A stretch of 58,747 bases of DNA from Fibrobacter sp. UBA4309 (GTDB taxonomy: Bacteria > Fibrobacterota > Fibrobacteria > Fibrobacterales > Fibrobacteraceae). Both the position numbers and the translations under genes were made by a program. Shown here one piece after another: positions 35,349 through 44,517 of the stretch. The notes below the pieces were generated by a model, which saw nothing but the letters and a program-made list of their open reading frames with translations, made no database searches and was not told where the DNA came from. The stretch spans positions 1-58,747 of the forward strand of contig NZ_DGUN01000077.1 of the NCBI RefSeq assembly GCF_002395745.1, in the 5' to 3' direction. The first letter of the stretch is position 1; every line of letters starts with the position of its first letter.

Positions 35349-36368
35349 ATGAAACGCGCACTTATTACAGGTATCACCGGCCAGGATGGATCCTATCTTG
35401 CCGAATTTCTTCTCGAAAAAGGATACGCAGTCTATGGACTCGTACGCCGCAAGAGCAAGCTGGACTTCAACAACGCCGAGCACTTGAAAGGCAAGGTGGA
35501 ATTCATTTTCGGGGACATGACCGATTCCGCATCGCTCATCCGAGCCATGGAAATCGCAAAGCCCGACGAAATCTACAATCTCGCCGCTCAGTCCTTCGTG
35601 ACCACCTCCTGGGAAACGCCGCTTTCCACCGCCGACATCAACGCCATCGGCGTCACCAAGCTCTTGGAAGCTGTCCGTCTCTGCAAACCGGATACCCGCG
35701 TTTACCAGGCATCTACCAGCGAAATGTTCGGAAAGGTACAGGCCGTGCCCCAGAACGAAACGACACCGTTCTATCCGCGTAGCCCCTACGGAGTCTCCAA
35801 GCTGTACGGTCACTGGATTACCAAGAACTACCGCGAAAGCTATAACATGTTCGCCTGTTCCGGGATTCTTTTCAACCACGAATCCGAACGTCGCGGAGCC
35901 GAATTCGTCACGCGCAAAATCACCATCGCCGTCGCCAAGATCAAGGCCGGCAAGCAGGAAGTACTTGAACTTGGCAACATGGACGCCAGCCGCGACTGGG
36001 GACACAGCGCCGACTACGTCCGTGCCATGTGGCTCATGCTCCAGCAGCCGGAAGCCGACGATTTCGTCATCGCTTCCGGAAAAACGCACACCGTCCGCGA
36101 TTTCGTAACGCTCGCCTTCAAGGCTGCCGACATGGAAATCGAATTCCACGACAAGGGCATCAACGAATACGCCACCATCAAGGGAACGGACAAGGTCGTC
36201 GTTAAAGTCAACCCGCAGTTCTTCCGCCCGGCCGAAGTCGACCTGCTCATCGGGGACGCCAGCAAGGCCAAGAAAATCCTGGGCTGGAAGCCGCAGATTT
36301 CTTACGAAGAGCTCGTCACCCGCATGGTCAAGAGCGACATGGCTCTCCTTGCCGAAGGGAAAATTTAA
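35349..36368 (+). CDS. gmd: GDP-mannose 4,6-dehydratase
   Basis: Converts GDP-D-mannose to GDP-4-keto-6-deoxy-D-mannose using tightly bound NADP. 339 residues of the extended short-chain dehydrogenase family: nucleotide loop GITGQDGSYLAE, SIS-like ASTSEMFGKV with catalytic Thr/Ser-Glu, YGVSKLYGHW with the Tyr-Lys pair, and NHESERRGAEFVTRKI, which is diagnostic for GMD. The reductase gene starts in its stop (TAATG). Together they supply a 6-deoxyhexose (D-rhamnose or L-fucose type) for surface glycans. Confidence 0.95.
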   Translation: MKRALITGITGQDGSYLAEFLLEKGYAVYGLVRRKSKLDFNNAEHLKGKVEFIFGDMTDSASLIRAMEIAKPDEIYNLAAQSFVTTSWETPLSTADINAIGVTKLLEAVRLCKPDTRVYQASTSEMFGKVQAVPQNETTPFYPRSPYGVSKLYGHWITKNYRESYNMFACSGILFNHESERRGAEFVTRKITIAVAKIKAGKQEVLELGNMDASRDWGHSADYVRAMWLMLQQPEADDFVIASGKTHTVRDFVTLAFKAADMEIEFHDKGINEYATIKGTDKVVVKVNPQFFRPAEVDLLIGDASKAKKILGWKPQISYEELVTRMVKSDMALLAEGKI

Positions 36369-37255
36369 TGAAAACCCTCGTCATCGGGGCAAAGGGCTTT
36401 GTTGGCAATTATCTCGTTTCCGAACTTAAAGATGCCGGACACGAAGTCTTTGCCGTAGACATTCCCGAAATGGACCTGCTTGACAAGGGCAGCGTCGAGA
36501 AGACTGTCGAATCCGTAAAGCCGGATTACATCGTGAACCTCGCCGCCATCAGTTCGGTAGGCATGTCCTGGAAAAATCCTTCCGCGGCCATCCAGGTCAA
36601 TGTTGTCGGTACGCTGAACCTTCTTGACGCCATCGTCAAGCATGCGCCCAGGGCAAAGACGCTCCTGATCGGCTCAGCCGAGGAATACGCGAAAAAAGAC
36701 GAAAAACTTTCGGAAGACGACGAACTCGAAGCAAGCAACCCCTACGGAATTTCGAAAATAGCGCAGGAAAACTTCGCAAGCCTCTACCGCCAAAAGCACG
36801 GTCTGCAAATCGTCTGCACCAGGTCTTTCAACCACACGGGAGTCGGCCAACGCACGACATTCGCCCTGCCCAGCTTCGTGCAACAAGTTGCCGATATCGA
36901 AAAATCCGGCACACCGGGAACAATCAAAGTCGGCAACCTGGAAGCCTACCGCGATTTCTCGGACGTCCGCGACATCGCGCATGTCTACCGCATGCTGCTC
37001 GAAAACAATACGGAATACGACTGCTATAACGTCGGGTCCGGAAACGCCTACAAGGTCGGCCAGCTGCTCGAGACCATCATCGGCTTTGCATCCGTAAAAA
37101 TAGACGTCGCACAGGATCCCGAAAAAATGCGCCCTGTAGACGTTCCTTACCAATGCTGCGACAACTCGCGCATCGTAAAACTCGGTTACTGGAAGGGAAC
37201 TAAAATCGAAGACACCCTGAAATGGATGTTCGATTACGAACTAGCCCGCCCCTAA
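36368..37255 (+). CDS. rmd: GDP-4-dehydro-6-deoxy-D-mannose reductase-type enzyme
   Basis: 295-residue extended SDR enzyme: IGAKGFVGNYL nucleotide loop, SAEEY, NPYGISKIAQE with Tyr-Lys, and TRSFNHTGVGQ, as in RMD. It takes the GMD product and reduces the 4-keto group to GDP-D-rhamnose. Coupled to gmd by TAATG overlap. RMD is better supported than fucose synthase (GMER) because the protein lacks the longer epimerase/reductase pattern, but GDP-6-deoxy-talose synthase cannot be excluded. The TAA stop shares CTAA with the convergent GT2 gene. Confidence 0.82.
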   Translation: MKTLVIGAKGFVGNYLVSELKDAGHEVFAVDIPEMDLLDKGSVEKTVESVKPDYIVNLAAISSVGMSWKNPSAAIQVNVVGTLNLLDAIVKHAPRAKTLLIGSAEEYAKKDEKLSEDDELEASNPYGISKIAQENFASLYRQKHGLQIVCTRSFNHTGVGQRTTFALPSFVQQVADIEKSGTPGTIKVGNLEAYRDFSDVRDIAHVYRMLLENNTEYDCYNVGSGNAYKVGQLLETIIGFASVKIDVAQDPEKMRPVDVPYQCCDNSRIVKLGYWKGTKIEDTLKWMFDYELARP

Positions 37256-38220
37256 TCCTTAATACTGTACTTTTCCAGAATTTCCTGCGTCATCTGGTTC
37301 ACGTTACCGAACTTCTTGCGGTAATGGTGACGCATCTTGAAATCAACCGGCAACATCCAGAAAGCCTGGATCCAAGCCCTGGCCAGGGCAAAGCAAATGG
37401 CGACTTTCGAAAGCTTCTTTCCGTCTCCCGAAGCTCCGGGCACGCCGCCCTTCGCCATCTTGAGATAACGGGAGATGCCTCGGGCCGGCAACCTGCAGAT
37501 ATCCGCCAAAGGCAGCAAGCGGACAGCCGTACGCAGACGATTGCGTTCCGAATAGAACAGCTTGCGCGGAGAATAGCGCACCGTCGTCAGGGAGCGTTCA
37601 TGGAACACCTTGGCGTCCGGGCAAAAGATCGTCTTGAAACCGGCCAGGTTGTGCCTGAAATACCATTCCGTTTCTTCAAAGAACAAGAAAAAGCTCGCGT
37701 CCATCTTGCCTGCGGCAAGGGCGGCCTTCTTGCGGAAGCTCATCACGGCACCATAACAGCCGAAAACCTCTTTTTCACGGGCGTCCGCTTCGGAAAGGTC
37801 CAAGCCGCTCGCCTCGTTCCTGGCAAACAGATCGGGGCCGAACTGCACGCCAATGGCATTGACGACCCCGCTCTTTTCCATCACGAGACTCGCCACCGAA
37901 CCCGCTTCGGGATGATGGTCAAAGCACCTCTGTAAACTTGCCGCCCACGAAGAATCAAATTCCAGGTCCATGTTGCAAAGCACCTGGATATCGTCATCCA
38001 TATTTTCGAGAAGTTTGTTGCAGGCCCCCGCGTATCCCAAATTGGTGCAACTTTCGATAATCCTGCAATCCAGGTGTTGCTCTCTCAATTCAGCAATCGA
38101 GTCATCGCTCGAAGCATTGTCCAGAACAAAGACCCTTACGGGGACAGACTGATTTAACAAACTGCGGACACAAGTCGCAAGCTCCTGTCCGCCATTATAA
38201 TTGATTATACCAACATCCAT
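37252..38220 (-). CDS. GT2-family glycosyltransferase (rhamnosyltransferase-like)
   Basis: 322 residues. The GT-A start is IINYNGGQELATCVRSLLNQ, with FVLDNASSDDS and the metal site as CNMDLEFD. The catalytic region has the FFLFFEETEWYFRHNLAGF block of WbbL-like rhamnosyltransferases. C-terminal basic segments (ERNRLRTAVRLLPL) suggest membrane contact. It converges on gmd-rmd, which could supply the GDP-deoxysugar, but donor choice is inferred. Overlaps rmd by four bases at the stop. Confidence 0.86.
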   Translation of the reverse strand: MDVGIINYNGGQELATCVRSLLNQSVPVRVFVLDNASSDDSIAELREQHLDCRIIESCTNLGYAGACNKLLENMDDDIQVLCNMDLEFDSSWAASLQRCFDHHPEAGSVASLVMEKSGVVNAIGVQFGPDLFARNEASGLDLSEADAREKEVFGCYGAVMSFRKKAALAAGKMDASFFLFFEETEWYFRHNLAGFKTIFCPDAKVFHERSLTTVRYSPRKLFYSERNRLRTAVRLLPLADICRLPARGISRYLKMAKGGVPGASGDGKKLSKVAICFALARAWIQAFWMLPVDFKMRHHYRKKFGNVNQMTQEILEKYSIKD

Positions 38221-38231
38221 TTTAATCGCAA

Positions 38232-40199
38232 TTAAAGCCCATAGTAACGGACATAGTCGATTTCGCCATCAAAGAATCGGTCGTGCTTGGCCTGGTTCAT
38301 GGCGTCGTAACCGATTCCGATGTCATAGCCCAGCTGCGAGATGTCTCCGGTGGCAACGGCATTCACCGTCAGTTCGCCATTCTGGAACACCTTGATGGAA
38401 TCGGCACTGCGTTCCACGCGGATTTCGTTCCATTCACCGAGAGCAAGCTCGGCACCCGTATAAACGTTCCATTCCGTGCCATCGGTATCGGCATCGCGGA
38501 AATGCACCGTCAGCACGCCGTTGTCGACACGGACAATCCAGCCGTCGCCGTAACGTCCGGGAGGTTCTGCGACAACGATATTCTGCATGGCGCTAAACGA
38601 GGCGGGCTTAACGCGGGCTTCCACAGCAAACGTATTGCGCAAGAACGCCTTGGAAAGGTTCACACGCAGGCCGGAATTCCCATCGAGAGAAACCGTAGTA
38701 TCGGCAATCCGCGGAGTTCCAGCGAGGTAATGCGTAGAGTTGTTCGCCATACGGTCGAGACCGATGAACTGCGGTTCGTTGAATTCCCAAGCCGCAATCA
38801 GGCGTTCTTTGACCGGCACCACAGTACCGCTGCTAAAGCCTTCGAACTTGCCGAAGCGGACAAAATCCATTTCACCGATAAAATAGCGGTCATGGAAAGC
38901 CTGATCCATTCCGTCAAAACCGATGCTCCAGTCATAGCGCATCTGGGTCAGGTCGCCATGGTAAGCGGCAGCAACAGTCAATTCACCATCCTGGAAAAGC
39001 TTGACGCTGTCAATGCTGCGTTCCAGGCGGATTTCGCACCACTGGTCAAGAGTCATGGCCTTGCCCGGGAAAATGCTCCAGTCATCGGCGTCAATATCGG
39101 TATCGCGCAGATGGACCGTCAAGACACCTTCGTCTATGCGGAGCTGCCAGCCATCGACGCCGCGTCCGGGAGGTTCTGCCACAATAATATTCTGCATGGT
39201 ACCGAACTTCGTCGGCTTTACACGAGCTTCGACGACGAACTCGTTAATCTTGATAAGAGAGTCAAGAGCAATGGTGAAGCCCGAGCGTCCGTCAAAGCTG
39301 GCGATACCGTTTTCGCCGGCAACAGAACCTTCTCCAACAACGGCATCGTGTCCGTTACCGGTTGCATCGAGTCCCAGGTTCTCGGCGTTTTCAAAATTCC
39401 AGTCGGCAATCCATTCCGTCACCGGGAGCTCGGCCGTGGTATCGACGACTTCAGTGCTATCGACGACATCATCGATGGCTTCGGTCGTATCCGTATCGAC
39501 GACATCGCCCATCTCGGAGCCTTCTTCCATCTCGTCGACAGATTCGACACCGATCTGGTCCACATGGCCGTTATGGCAATGGCACTTGTCCTTGTCCTTC
39601 TTGTCGAAACCGATAGTGAACTTACCCTTCAGCGTAATAGAGCCTTTCACCCCGTCACGGAAGGCGGCCTTGATGGAGCCGTTCAAGGAGACAACGACCA
39701 TATCGTCGGCGCGTTCCACGCGGATATTGTTCAGTATATCCCTGCTGAGAACCATGTTGGTCTTGAACACCTGCCATTCGCTGTTTCCATTTTCGCGCCA
39801 GGAATAGACAATGGCGCCCTTCTCGATCTGGATAATCCAGGCGAAAGCGTCTCCGTCGACACCGGCAGAAGCGATCGTGTAGACAGAATCATCTTCAACC
39901 GTGACATCTGCATCAATCGCAAAATTTTCGCCCTGAAGGACAGAGTCAATATCAATAGAAGCACCTTCGGTATCTTCAGAAACCTGACCTTCGAACTGTC
40001 TGAAATCTACGACAGAACGCCTATACATAGCCAAGTGCGTCTTGGCACCCTTGGCATTGACGAGAACAACCCCTTCAGATTGTTCCGTTTTTTCCGATAT
40101 CGAGGTGGGCGACGTCACATCCGTTGATTCCGAGGAGCACCCAAACAACCCGGCCAAAGTCATCGACGCAATAGCAGAAGCGACTTTCCATTTTTTCAT
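38232..40199 (-). CDS. surface lipoprotein with three LamG/concanavalin-like domains
   Basis: About 655 residues. Lipoprotein signal with lipobox LFGC; ATG at 40199 is chosen because GGAG lies just upstream inside the longer frame from 40211. Domain 1 (about 55-205) is a diverged jelly-roll ending in a Cys/His cluster (KDKDKCHCHNGHVDQ). An acidic Thr/Asp linker follows (about 210-265). Domains 2 (about 268-455) and 3 (about 460-655) are clear tandem duplicates: both contain MQNI(I/V)VAEPPGR, LTVH(L/F)RD and IR(L/V)ERS, and both end in FVRF or YVRY. LamG folds bind carbohydrate or protein. It should be cell-surface or periplasmic; glycan binding is inferred. Confidence 0.8.
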   Translation of the reverse strand: MKKWKVASAIASMTLAGLFGCSSESTDVTSPTSISEKTEQSEGVVLVNAKGAKTHLAMYRRSVVDFRQFEGQVSEDTEGASIDIDSVLQGENFAIDADVTVEDDSVYTIASAGVDGDAFAWIIQIEKGAIVYSWRENGNSEWQVFKTNMVLSRDILNNIRVERADDMVVVSLNGSIKAAFRDGVKGSITLKGKFTIGFDKKDKDKCHCHNGHVDQIGVESVDEMEEGSEMGDVVDTDTTEAIDDVVDSTEVVDTTAELPVTEWIADWNFENAENLGLDATGNGHDAVVGEGSVAGENGIASFDGRSGFTIALDSLIKINEFVVEARVKPTKFGTMQNIIVAEPPGRGVDGWQLRIDEGVLTVHLRDTDIDADDWSIFPGKAMTLDQWCEIRLERSIDSVKLFQDGELTVAAAYHGDLTQMRYDWSIGFDGMDQAFHDRYFIGEMDFVRFGKFEGFSSGTVVPVKERLIAAWEFNEPQFIGLDRMANNSTHYLAGTPRIADTTVSLDGNSGLRVNLSKAFLRNTFAVEARVKPASFSAMQNIVVAEPPGRYGDGWIVRVDNGVLTVHFRDADTDGTEWNVYTGAELALGEWNEIRVERSADSIKVFQNGELTVNAVATGDISQLGYDIGIGYDAMNQAKHDRFFDGEIDYVRYYGL

Positions 40200-40251
40200 T
40201 TTTTTCTCCATTTTACCCGAATGTTGAACATTCTATATGAATATAATATTT

Positions 40252-40259
40252 TATATTAA
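40252..40259 (+). promoter_or_regulatory. candidate -7 element TATATTAA of the flippase operon
   Basis: TATATTAA ends four bases before the ATG at 40264, the same spacing as before several other genes here. The region is very AT-rich, so chance is possible. Confidence 0.3.
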
Positions 40260-40263
40260 ACTC

Positions 40264-41244
40264 ATGCAAGCCCGCAAGGAAAAAAAATGGACTAAAGTTG
40301 TTGTTTCGACGATAAAAATCGCCGTAACCCTCGGGGGCATCGTATACATTTTCAAAAAAGTTCCGTTTTTTGAAGCAATTGGCAACTGGACGCAAGCAAC
40401 CTGGCCCTGGCTTGCCGTTATTTTATTCTTAACAGTAATTCTCATGGCCATTCAGGCGAACCGCTGGCGCGGACTTTTGCTCGATGATGGAAAAAAAATC
40501 AAATTTCACACATTTTACGCCTATATCGCCCTAGGTTACTTTTTCAACAACCTGCTCCCTAGCGGATTCGGGGGCGATGCCGTAAAGACGATCGCTTTCG
40601 GAAAGCGGTTCGGGAATACAGCCAATTCGGTTGCAGCCATCGCCATATCGCGTATCATGGGGATACTCGCCATGATCCTGAGTTTCTTTATAGCGTTCCC
40701 CTTTGTCGTAGCCAAATACCAAGTTCCCCTCAGCTACACCATCACGGTGAGCGCATTTGCCCTGGTCGCCATCTTGGTTATCGTGGGCGGACTTTTCTCG
40801 GACAAACTAAAAATTCCGGATAAACTGGCACTGCAGGTTCCCTTTCTTCTAAAACTGCAGAACGCGTTTTCCATTTACAGAAGTCACCCTAAAGCCTTCT
40901 GGCTTTCCGGTTTGGATTCCATCTGGCTGCAAATTGTCACCATCCTTATCCATTACGCCTATTTCAGGGCCGTCGGGATAGACGTAGACATTGCCATCAT
41001 AACAGTTTTCACGACCATCATGGTCGTGTTCACGATGCTTCCCATTTCCATCAACGGCATCGGCATCCGCGAGAACGTACAGGTCAGCCTTTATACTGGC
41101 TTGCTCGGTATTCCGGCCGATATCGTGCTGGCATCGACCCTTTTAAGCTACCTTCCATTGCTTTTCCAGGCCTCCCAGGGAGCTTTGGTGTTTGCTTTTT
41201 TAGGGAAAACAAGTATTTTTATAAGAAAGGAGGACTCACAATGA
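40264..41244 (+). CDS. lysylphosphatidylglycerol synthase TM/flippase-type membrane protein (UPF0104/YbhN)
   Basis: About 326 residues with 7-8 membrane spans. The family block is ALGYFFNNLLPSGFGGDAVK, then ISRIMGILAMIL and the late PISINGIGIRENVQVSLY. Such proteins are the transmembrane half of MprF or related lipid/polyprenol transporters; no synthase domain is present. The start is either ATG 40264 (preferred by the promoter position) or ATG 40237, nine residues longer; neither has a clear ribosome site. Its TGA overlaps the next ATG (ATGA). Translocated lipid is unknown. Confidence 0.82.
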   Translation: MQARKEKKWTKVVVSTIKIAVTLGGIVYIFKKVPFFEAIGNWTQATWPWLAVILFLTVILMAIQANRWRGLLLDDGKKIKFHTFYAYIALGYFFNNLLPSGFGGDAVKTIAFGKRFGNTANSVAAIAISRIMGILAMILSFFIAFPFVVAKYQVPLSYTITVSAFALVAILVIVGGLFSDKLKIPDKLALQVPFLLKLQNAFSIYRSHPKAFWLSGLDSIWLQIVTILIHYAYFRAVGIDVDIAIITVFTTIMVVFTMLPISINGIGIRENVQVSLYTGLLGIPADIVLASTLLSYLPLLFQASQGALVFAFLGKTSIFIRKEDSQ

Positions 41245-43124
41245 ATCCAATCAAGTTTGCAAGCATCGCTTCCATATTTGCATTTGCCTGCATCGTCGGC
41301 TGTTCGTCCGACGACAGCGAATCCTCGCCCACGAACGCTGGCGACGGCCCGAAACAAACCTCTGTAGACGTTGTTTCCGGCTGTGAAGAAATTACCAACG
41401 AAAAGGACAAGGCCGAAGTCCAGGCCGCCAAGAAAGAAATCGTAGAAGTCTTCTCCACCTTCGGCAAAGGCGACTTGACCAAAGCGCAAGCGCTAAGCGC
41501 CGAGACAAAAGAAACATTCCGCACCATTCTCACAAAGTATCCCGGAAACTGCGAAGCGCAGCTGGGCTTTGTCGCCTCGATTATTTCGGACATTTCGAAC
41601 AACAAGGACATCAACAGCATTCTCGATACCATCTACAAGAGAAAGGGCATGCCCAAGTCCTCCATCTTGTCCGGAAACGTCGAAGATGTCGGCAGCATTT
41701 CCTTGAACTTCTCCCTCAATTCTACCGAAGAAATGAGGGGCATCCCCGTCAAGAAAATACAATCCGCCATCGCCAGCGTCATTCCGTCCCTGGATTCCGC
41801 TATTACTTACATGACAAACATCGCCAACGACGACCAATTCTCGTGCACATACGATATCAATGACCGCACCGTCGAACTGGACCGTGGCGAATTTGCGCCC
41901 GCCCTCGCAGCGCTTTTTGTCGCGAAGGCCGGTCTCACCTCCATCGTCAGCTTGAACTTTGACATCGATGACGACGGAAATTACGACTGGATTGATTCCC
42001 TGGAAGATTTCGGCTACACGTTCGACTACGAAAACAACTACGGCATCAAGCACCTGGCAAAGCTCGTCGGCAAAGACAGCAAGTTCACGTCTGTCCAGGA
42101 TTCCTGGAAGTCGGAATACAAAAACATCCCGAACCTTTTGGACAGTGCCATTACCTATGTGCAGTTCGGCATCCAATATGGCTTGGAAGAAGCAAAAACG
42201 GGAATAACCACCCAGCAAAACGACCTCTATATCGTAGGCAATGACGAATTTTCTGATCTTAGCACCAAGGACGCACAGAAGATTATCGACTCGCTGGATA
42301 TCATTCGCGAAAAACTCAAGACCGGTTTCGACATTCCCTATGCCGAAGGCAAGAAAATCAAAGTCAACTTTTCCAAGTTCTTCGAAAATACCGACGGCAC
42401 CCTGAAATTCCTGCCGTACCACGTCCTCAACGACAACTCCAAGTGGGACACCCCGGACGGCGGATTCTACTGGTCCGATGAGGTGGAATACCAGGCATAC
42501 GCCCAAAGATACATGCAGCGCTATATAATGCAGGAGTACCACAAGTTCAATCCCGAATCTCAGCCGGAAGTCGGAAGCTGGGAAGACGGTTCCTACAACG
42601 GAACCATCTGGCTAGACGCCTACGACCCCAACGCTGAAGTTGAAATCACTTACGAGGTGGAAGGTTGCAAAGTAAACTTTACCATCGAATCCTACTTAGA
42701 AGGCTATAACTTCTCTTACCTCGAAGAAGAAGATATCGTCACCACGACATGGACCATTCCTTCAATTACGCTCCCCGAAGGAATGTGCAAGACAGAAGGC
42801 GGCAAAACGCAATACGCTACCGCCTATATCGAAAACGAAGTTCCCAACATCCTCTACTTCACCGACAAGGACGGCAACAAGACCTATTCGCTGCAGGACA
42901 TTGTCAACGGCGTAGACGATGACGGGGATCGCCGCAGCTACACGCTTGACGAACTCAGCAAGATAATCATCTTCCCCGATATCACGTTCGGCGGAGTCCT
43001 GCCCGACATGACCGTGGAAATGTTCTGGAACGAATTCCTCCCTGCGATTATCGATGACGACGACGATTATTCTTCTCCGATAGCCTCGGAAGAAAACTGG
43101 ATGGATGACGACTGGGACTATTAA
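41241..43124 (+). CDS. large lipoprotein of unknown function
   Basis: 627 residues. Lipobox IVGC after MNPIKFASIASIFAFACIVG, followed by an acidic/Ser-rich linker. Residues 50-330 look helical and repeat-like (KAQALSAETKETFRTILTKY), while the C-terminal third is rich in aromatic and acidic residues and may bind calcium. A GGAGG site precedes the ATG. It is coupled to the upstream flippase (ATGA) and downstream beta-barrel (20-base overlap), so the three form an operon spanning both membranes. No family recognised. Confidence 0.75.
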   Translation: MNPIKFASIASIFAFACIVGCSSDDSESSPTNAGDGPKQTSVDVVSGCEEITNEKDKAEVQAAKKEIVEVFSTFGKGDLTKAQALSAETKETFRTILTKYPGNCEAQLGFVASIISDISNNKDINSILDTIYKRKGMPKSSILSGNVEDVGSISLNFSLNSTEEMRGIPVKKIQSAIASVIPSLDSAITYMTNIANDDQFSCTYDINDRTVELDRGEFAPALAALFVAKAGLTSIVSLNFDIDDDGNYDWIDSLEDFGYTFDYENNYGIKHLAKLVGKDSKFTSVQDSWKSEYKNIPNLLDSAITYVQFGIQYGLEEAKTGITTQQNDLYIVGNDEFSDLSTKDAQKIIDSLDIIREKLKTGFDIPYAEGKKIKVNFSKFFENTDGTLKFLPYHVLNDNSKWDTPDGGFYWSDEVEYQAYAQRYMQRYIMQEYHKFNPESQPEVGSWEDGSYNGTIWLDAYDPNAEVEITYEVEGCKVNFTIESYLEGYNFSYLEEEDIVTTTWTIPSITLPEGMCKTEGGKTQYATAYIENEVPNILYFTDKDGNKTYSLQDIVNGVDDDGDRRSYTLDELSKIIIFPDITFGGVLPDMTVEMFWNEFLPAIIDDDDDYSSPIASEENWMDDDWDY

Positions 43125-44505
43125 ATACGTCATTGGACTGGTAAGCATTACAGCCTTTTCTGTAGCTTATGGTTCCGTTTCTTCAAAAAGCACCGCCCAA
43201 TGCGGCGGGCTTTTTTTGTTGGACACCGAAACCGCCGAAGTTAGCGGTACCCGGTGCCATGTGACGGACTCCGTAAGCGTAGGGAAATATACCGCATTCG
43301 GAAGCTTCGGCCACTACCGGTTTGGCGGGACATGGAACGACGGCTGGGAACTTTCCATAAAAAGCAACGGCCTGATCGGTTCCGCCGGCATTCGCGTCGG
43401 TTTCAAGTACATCGATTTTTCTGTTGACGCCAACAGCCTTTATTCCATGACATCGGGCATGCGCATTCACAAGGCCGATTCTTCCGCCTACATGGGTTCC
43501 TTCATCGGCATGGGGCACCCGACCCTGGCGTCCATCCGCTGGGATTCCGACGACGACAATAGCGAAATAAGCCATATCGCTGCCGATTGGGAGACAGACT
43601 TCTTCCGTAAGGGAGTCATAATTGGCGCCCAATTCGGCAAGCAGTACGTCAACGCCAAAATTGAAAGCATCATTACGACCCCGTACAGCGCCAACAGGGA
43701 ATACTTTGTCAAGGATTCATCTCATCTGGCAATAGCCGACATACACTATTCCTTCGACGGAACGGACAACGACATCCGGCTTCATTACACGAACGTCATC
43801 GCCAACCTGAATATCATCGGCAACACCTACCGCGACAGCAGCACCAAGCGTTTCATGTTCGTTCCGCTCGATGCGAACCTGCATCTGGCAGAGCTCTCGT
43901 GGGAACGCCTCCACTACGCCCTGCACGCTTCGGCACTGCGGGCAAACGTACAAATGGAAAAAAAAGACGAACGATTTTTCGAGACCTTCGCTCCGAACCG
44001 TCTGCTCGCCCCGTCCATCATACAGGCGCTCTCCTTCACCTTTCTCCAGCAGGTCTACCGTGTGGGCGCCGACATCGACATTTTCGCCTTTGCCGCCGGA
44101 GCCAAGATCAACCCACGCCTGAGTTTTGCCGGGCACACTATCGTCCCCTCCATTGACATCCAGGGATATTACACCTACGACGAAATGGATGTGGAAAAGA
44201 CATCCGAAACGACAAGGCTTATCGCCTTTGATTCCAGGAAGGAATCGTGGCACTGGCAATTGGAAAGCTTCGGGACCATCATCAGTCTCGGACTTTCCTG
44301 GGAAAAATCTTTCGCCGGTTCATCGCACACGATATCGCTCGACTGGAACGCCAGCCAGATCGTCCCCCTGGATTTTGATTTTTCAAAGGAATACAGCGAC
44401 GGCGAATCAGAAAGGAATTCCGACAAATCGTTAAAAACCCGGTCTGGGACCGGGCTCTTCAGGAATGGATTTGCAAGCAGCCTCGCAATCCGCTATTCGT
44501 TCTAG
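43105..44505 (+). CDS. outer-membrane beta-barrel protein, unknown
   Basis: 466 residues. Signal peptide about 1-22 (IKYVIGLVSITAFSVAYG). The rest is alternating polar/aromatic strands of a barrel, ending SLAIRYSF with the C-terminal Phe that the BAM complex recognises. The ATG lies 20 bases inside the lipoprotein gene. No pore or enzyme signature. Likely the outer-membrane component working with the upstream lipoprotein. The gene ends 12 bases before the convergent gpsA. Confidence 0.75.
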   Translation: MTTGTIKYVIGLVSITAFSVAYGSVSSKSTAQCGGLFLLDTETAEVSGTRCHVTDSVSVGKYTAFGSFGHYRFGGTWNDGWELSIKSNGLIGSAGIRVGFKYIDFSVDANSLYSMTSGMRIHKADSSAYMGSFIGMGHPTLASIRWDSDDDNSEISHIAADWETDFFRKGVIIGAQFGKQYVNAKIESIITTPYSANREYFVKDSSHLAIADIHYSFDGTDNDIRLHYTNVIANLNIIGNTYRDSSTKRFMFVPLDANLHLAELSWERLHYALHASALRANVQMEKKDERFFETFAPNRLLAPSIIQALSFTFLQQVYRVGADIDIFAFAAGAKINPRLSFAGHTIVPSIDIQGYYTYDEMDVEKTSETTRLIAFDSRKESWHWQLESFGTIISLGLSWEKSFAGSSHTISLDWNASQIVPLDFDFSKEYSDGESERNSDKSLKTRSGTGLFRNGFASSLAIRYSF

Positions 44506-44517
44506 GCAGGTTGCCGA

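Noticed and set aside
38283..40127. 614-codon plus-strand frame opposite the LamG lipoprotein
   Set aside because: Mirror of a clear lipoprotein with duplicated LamG domains.
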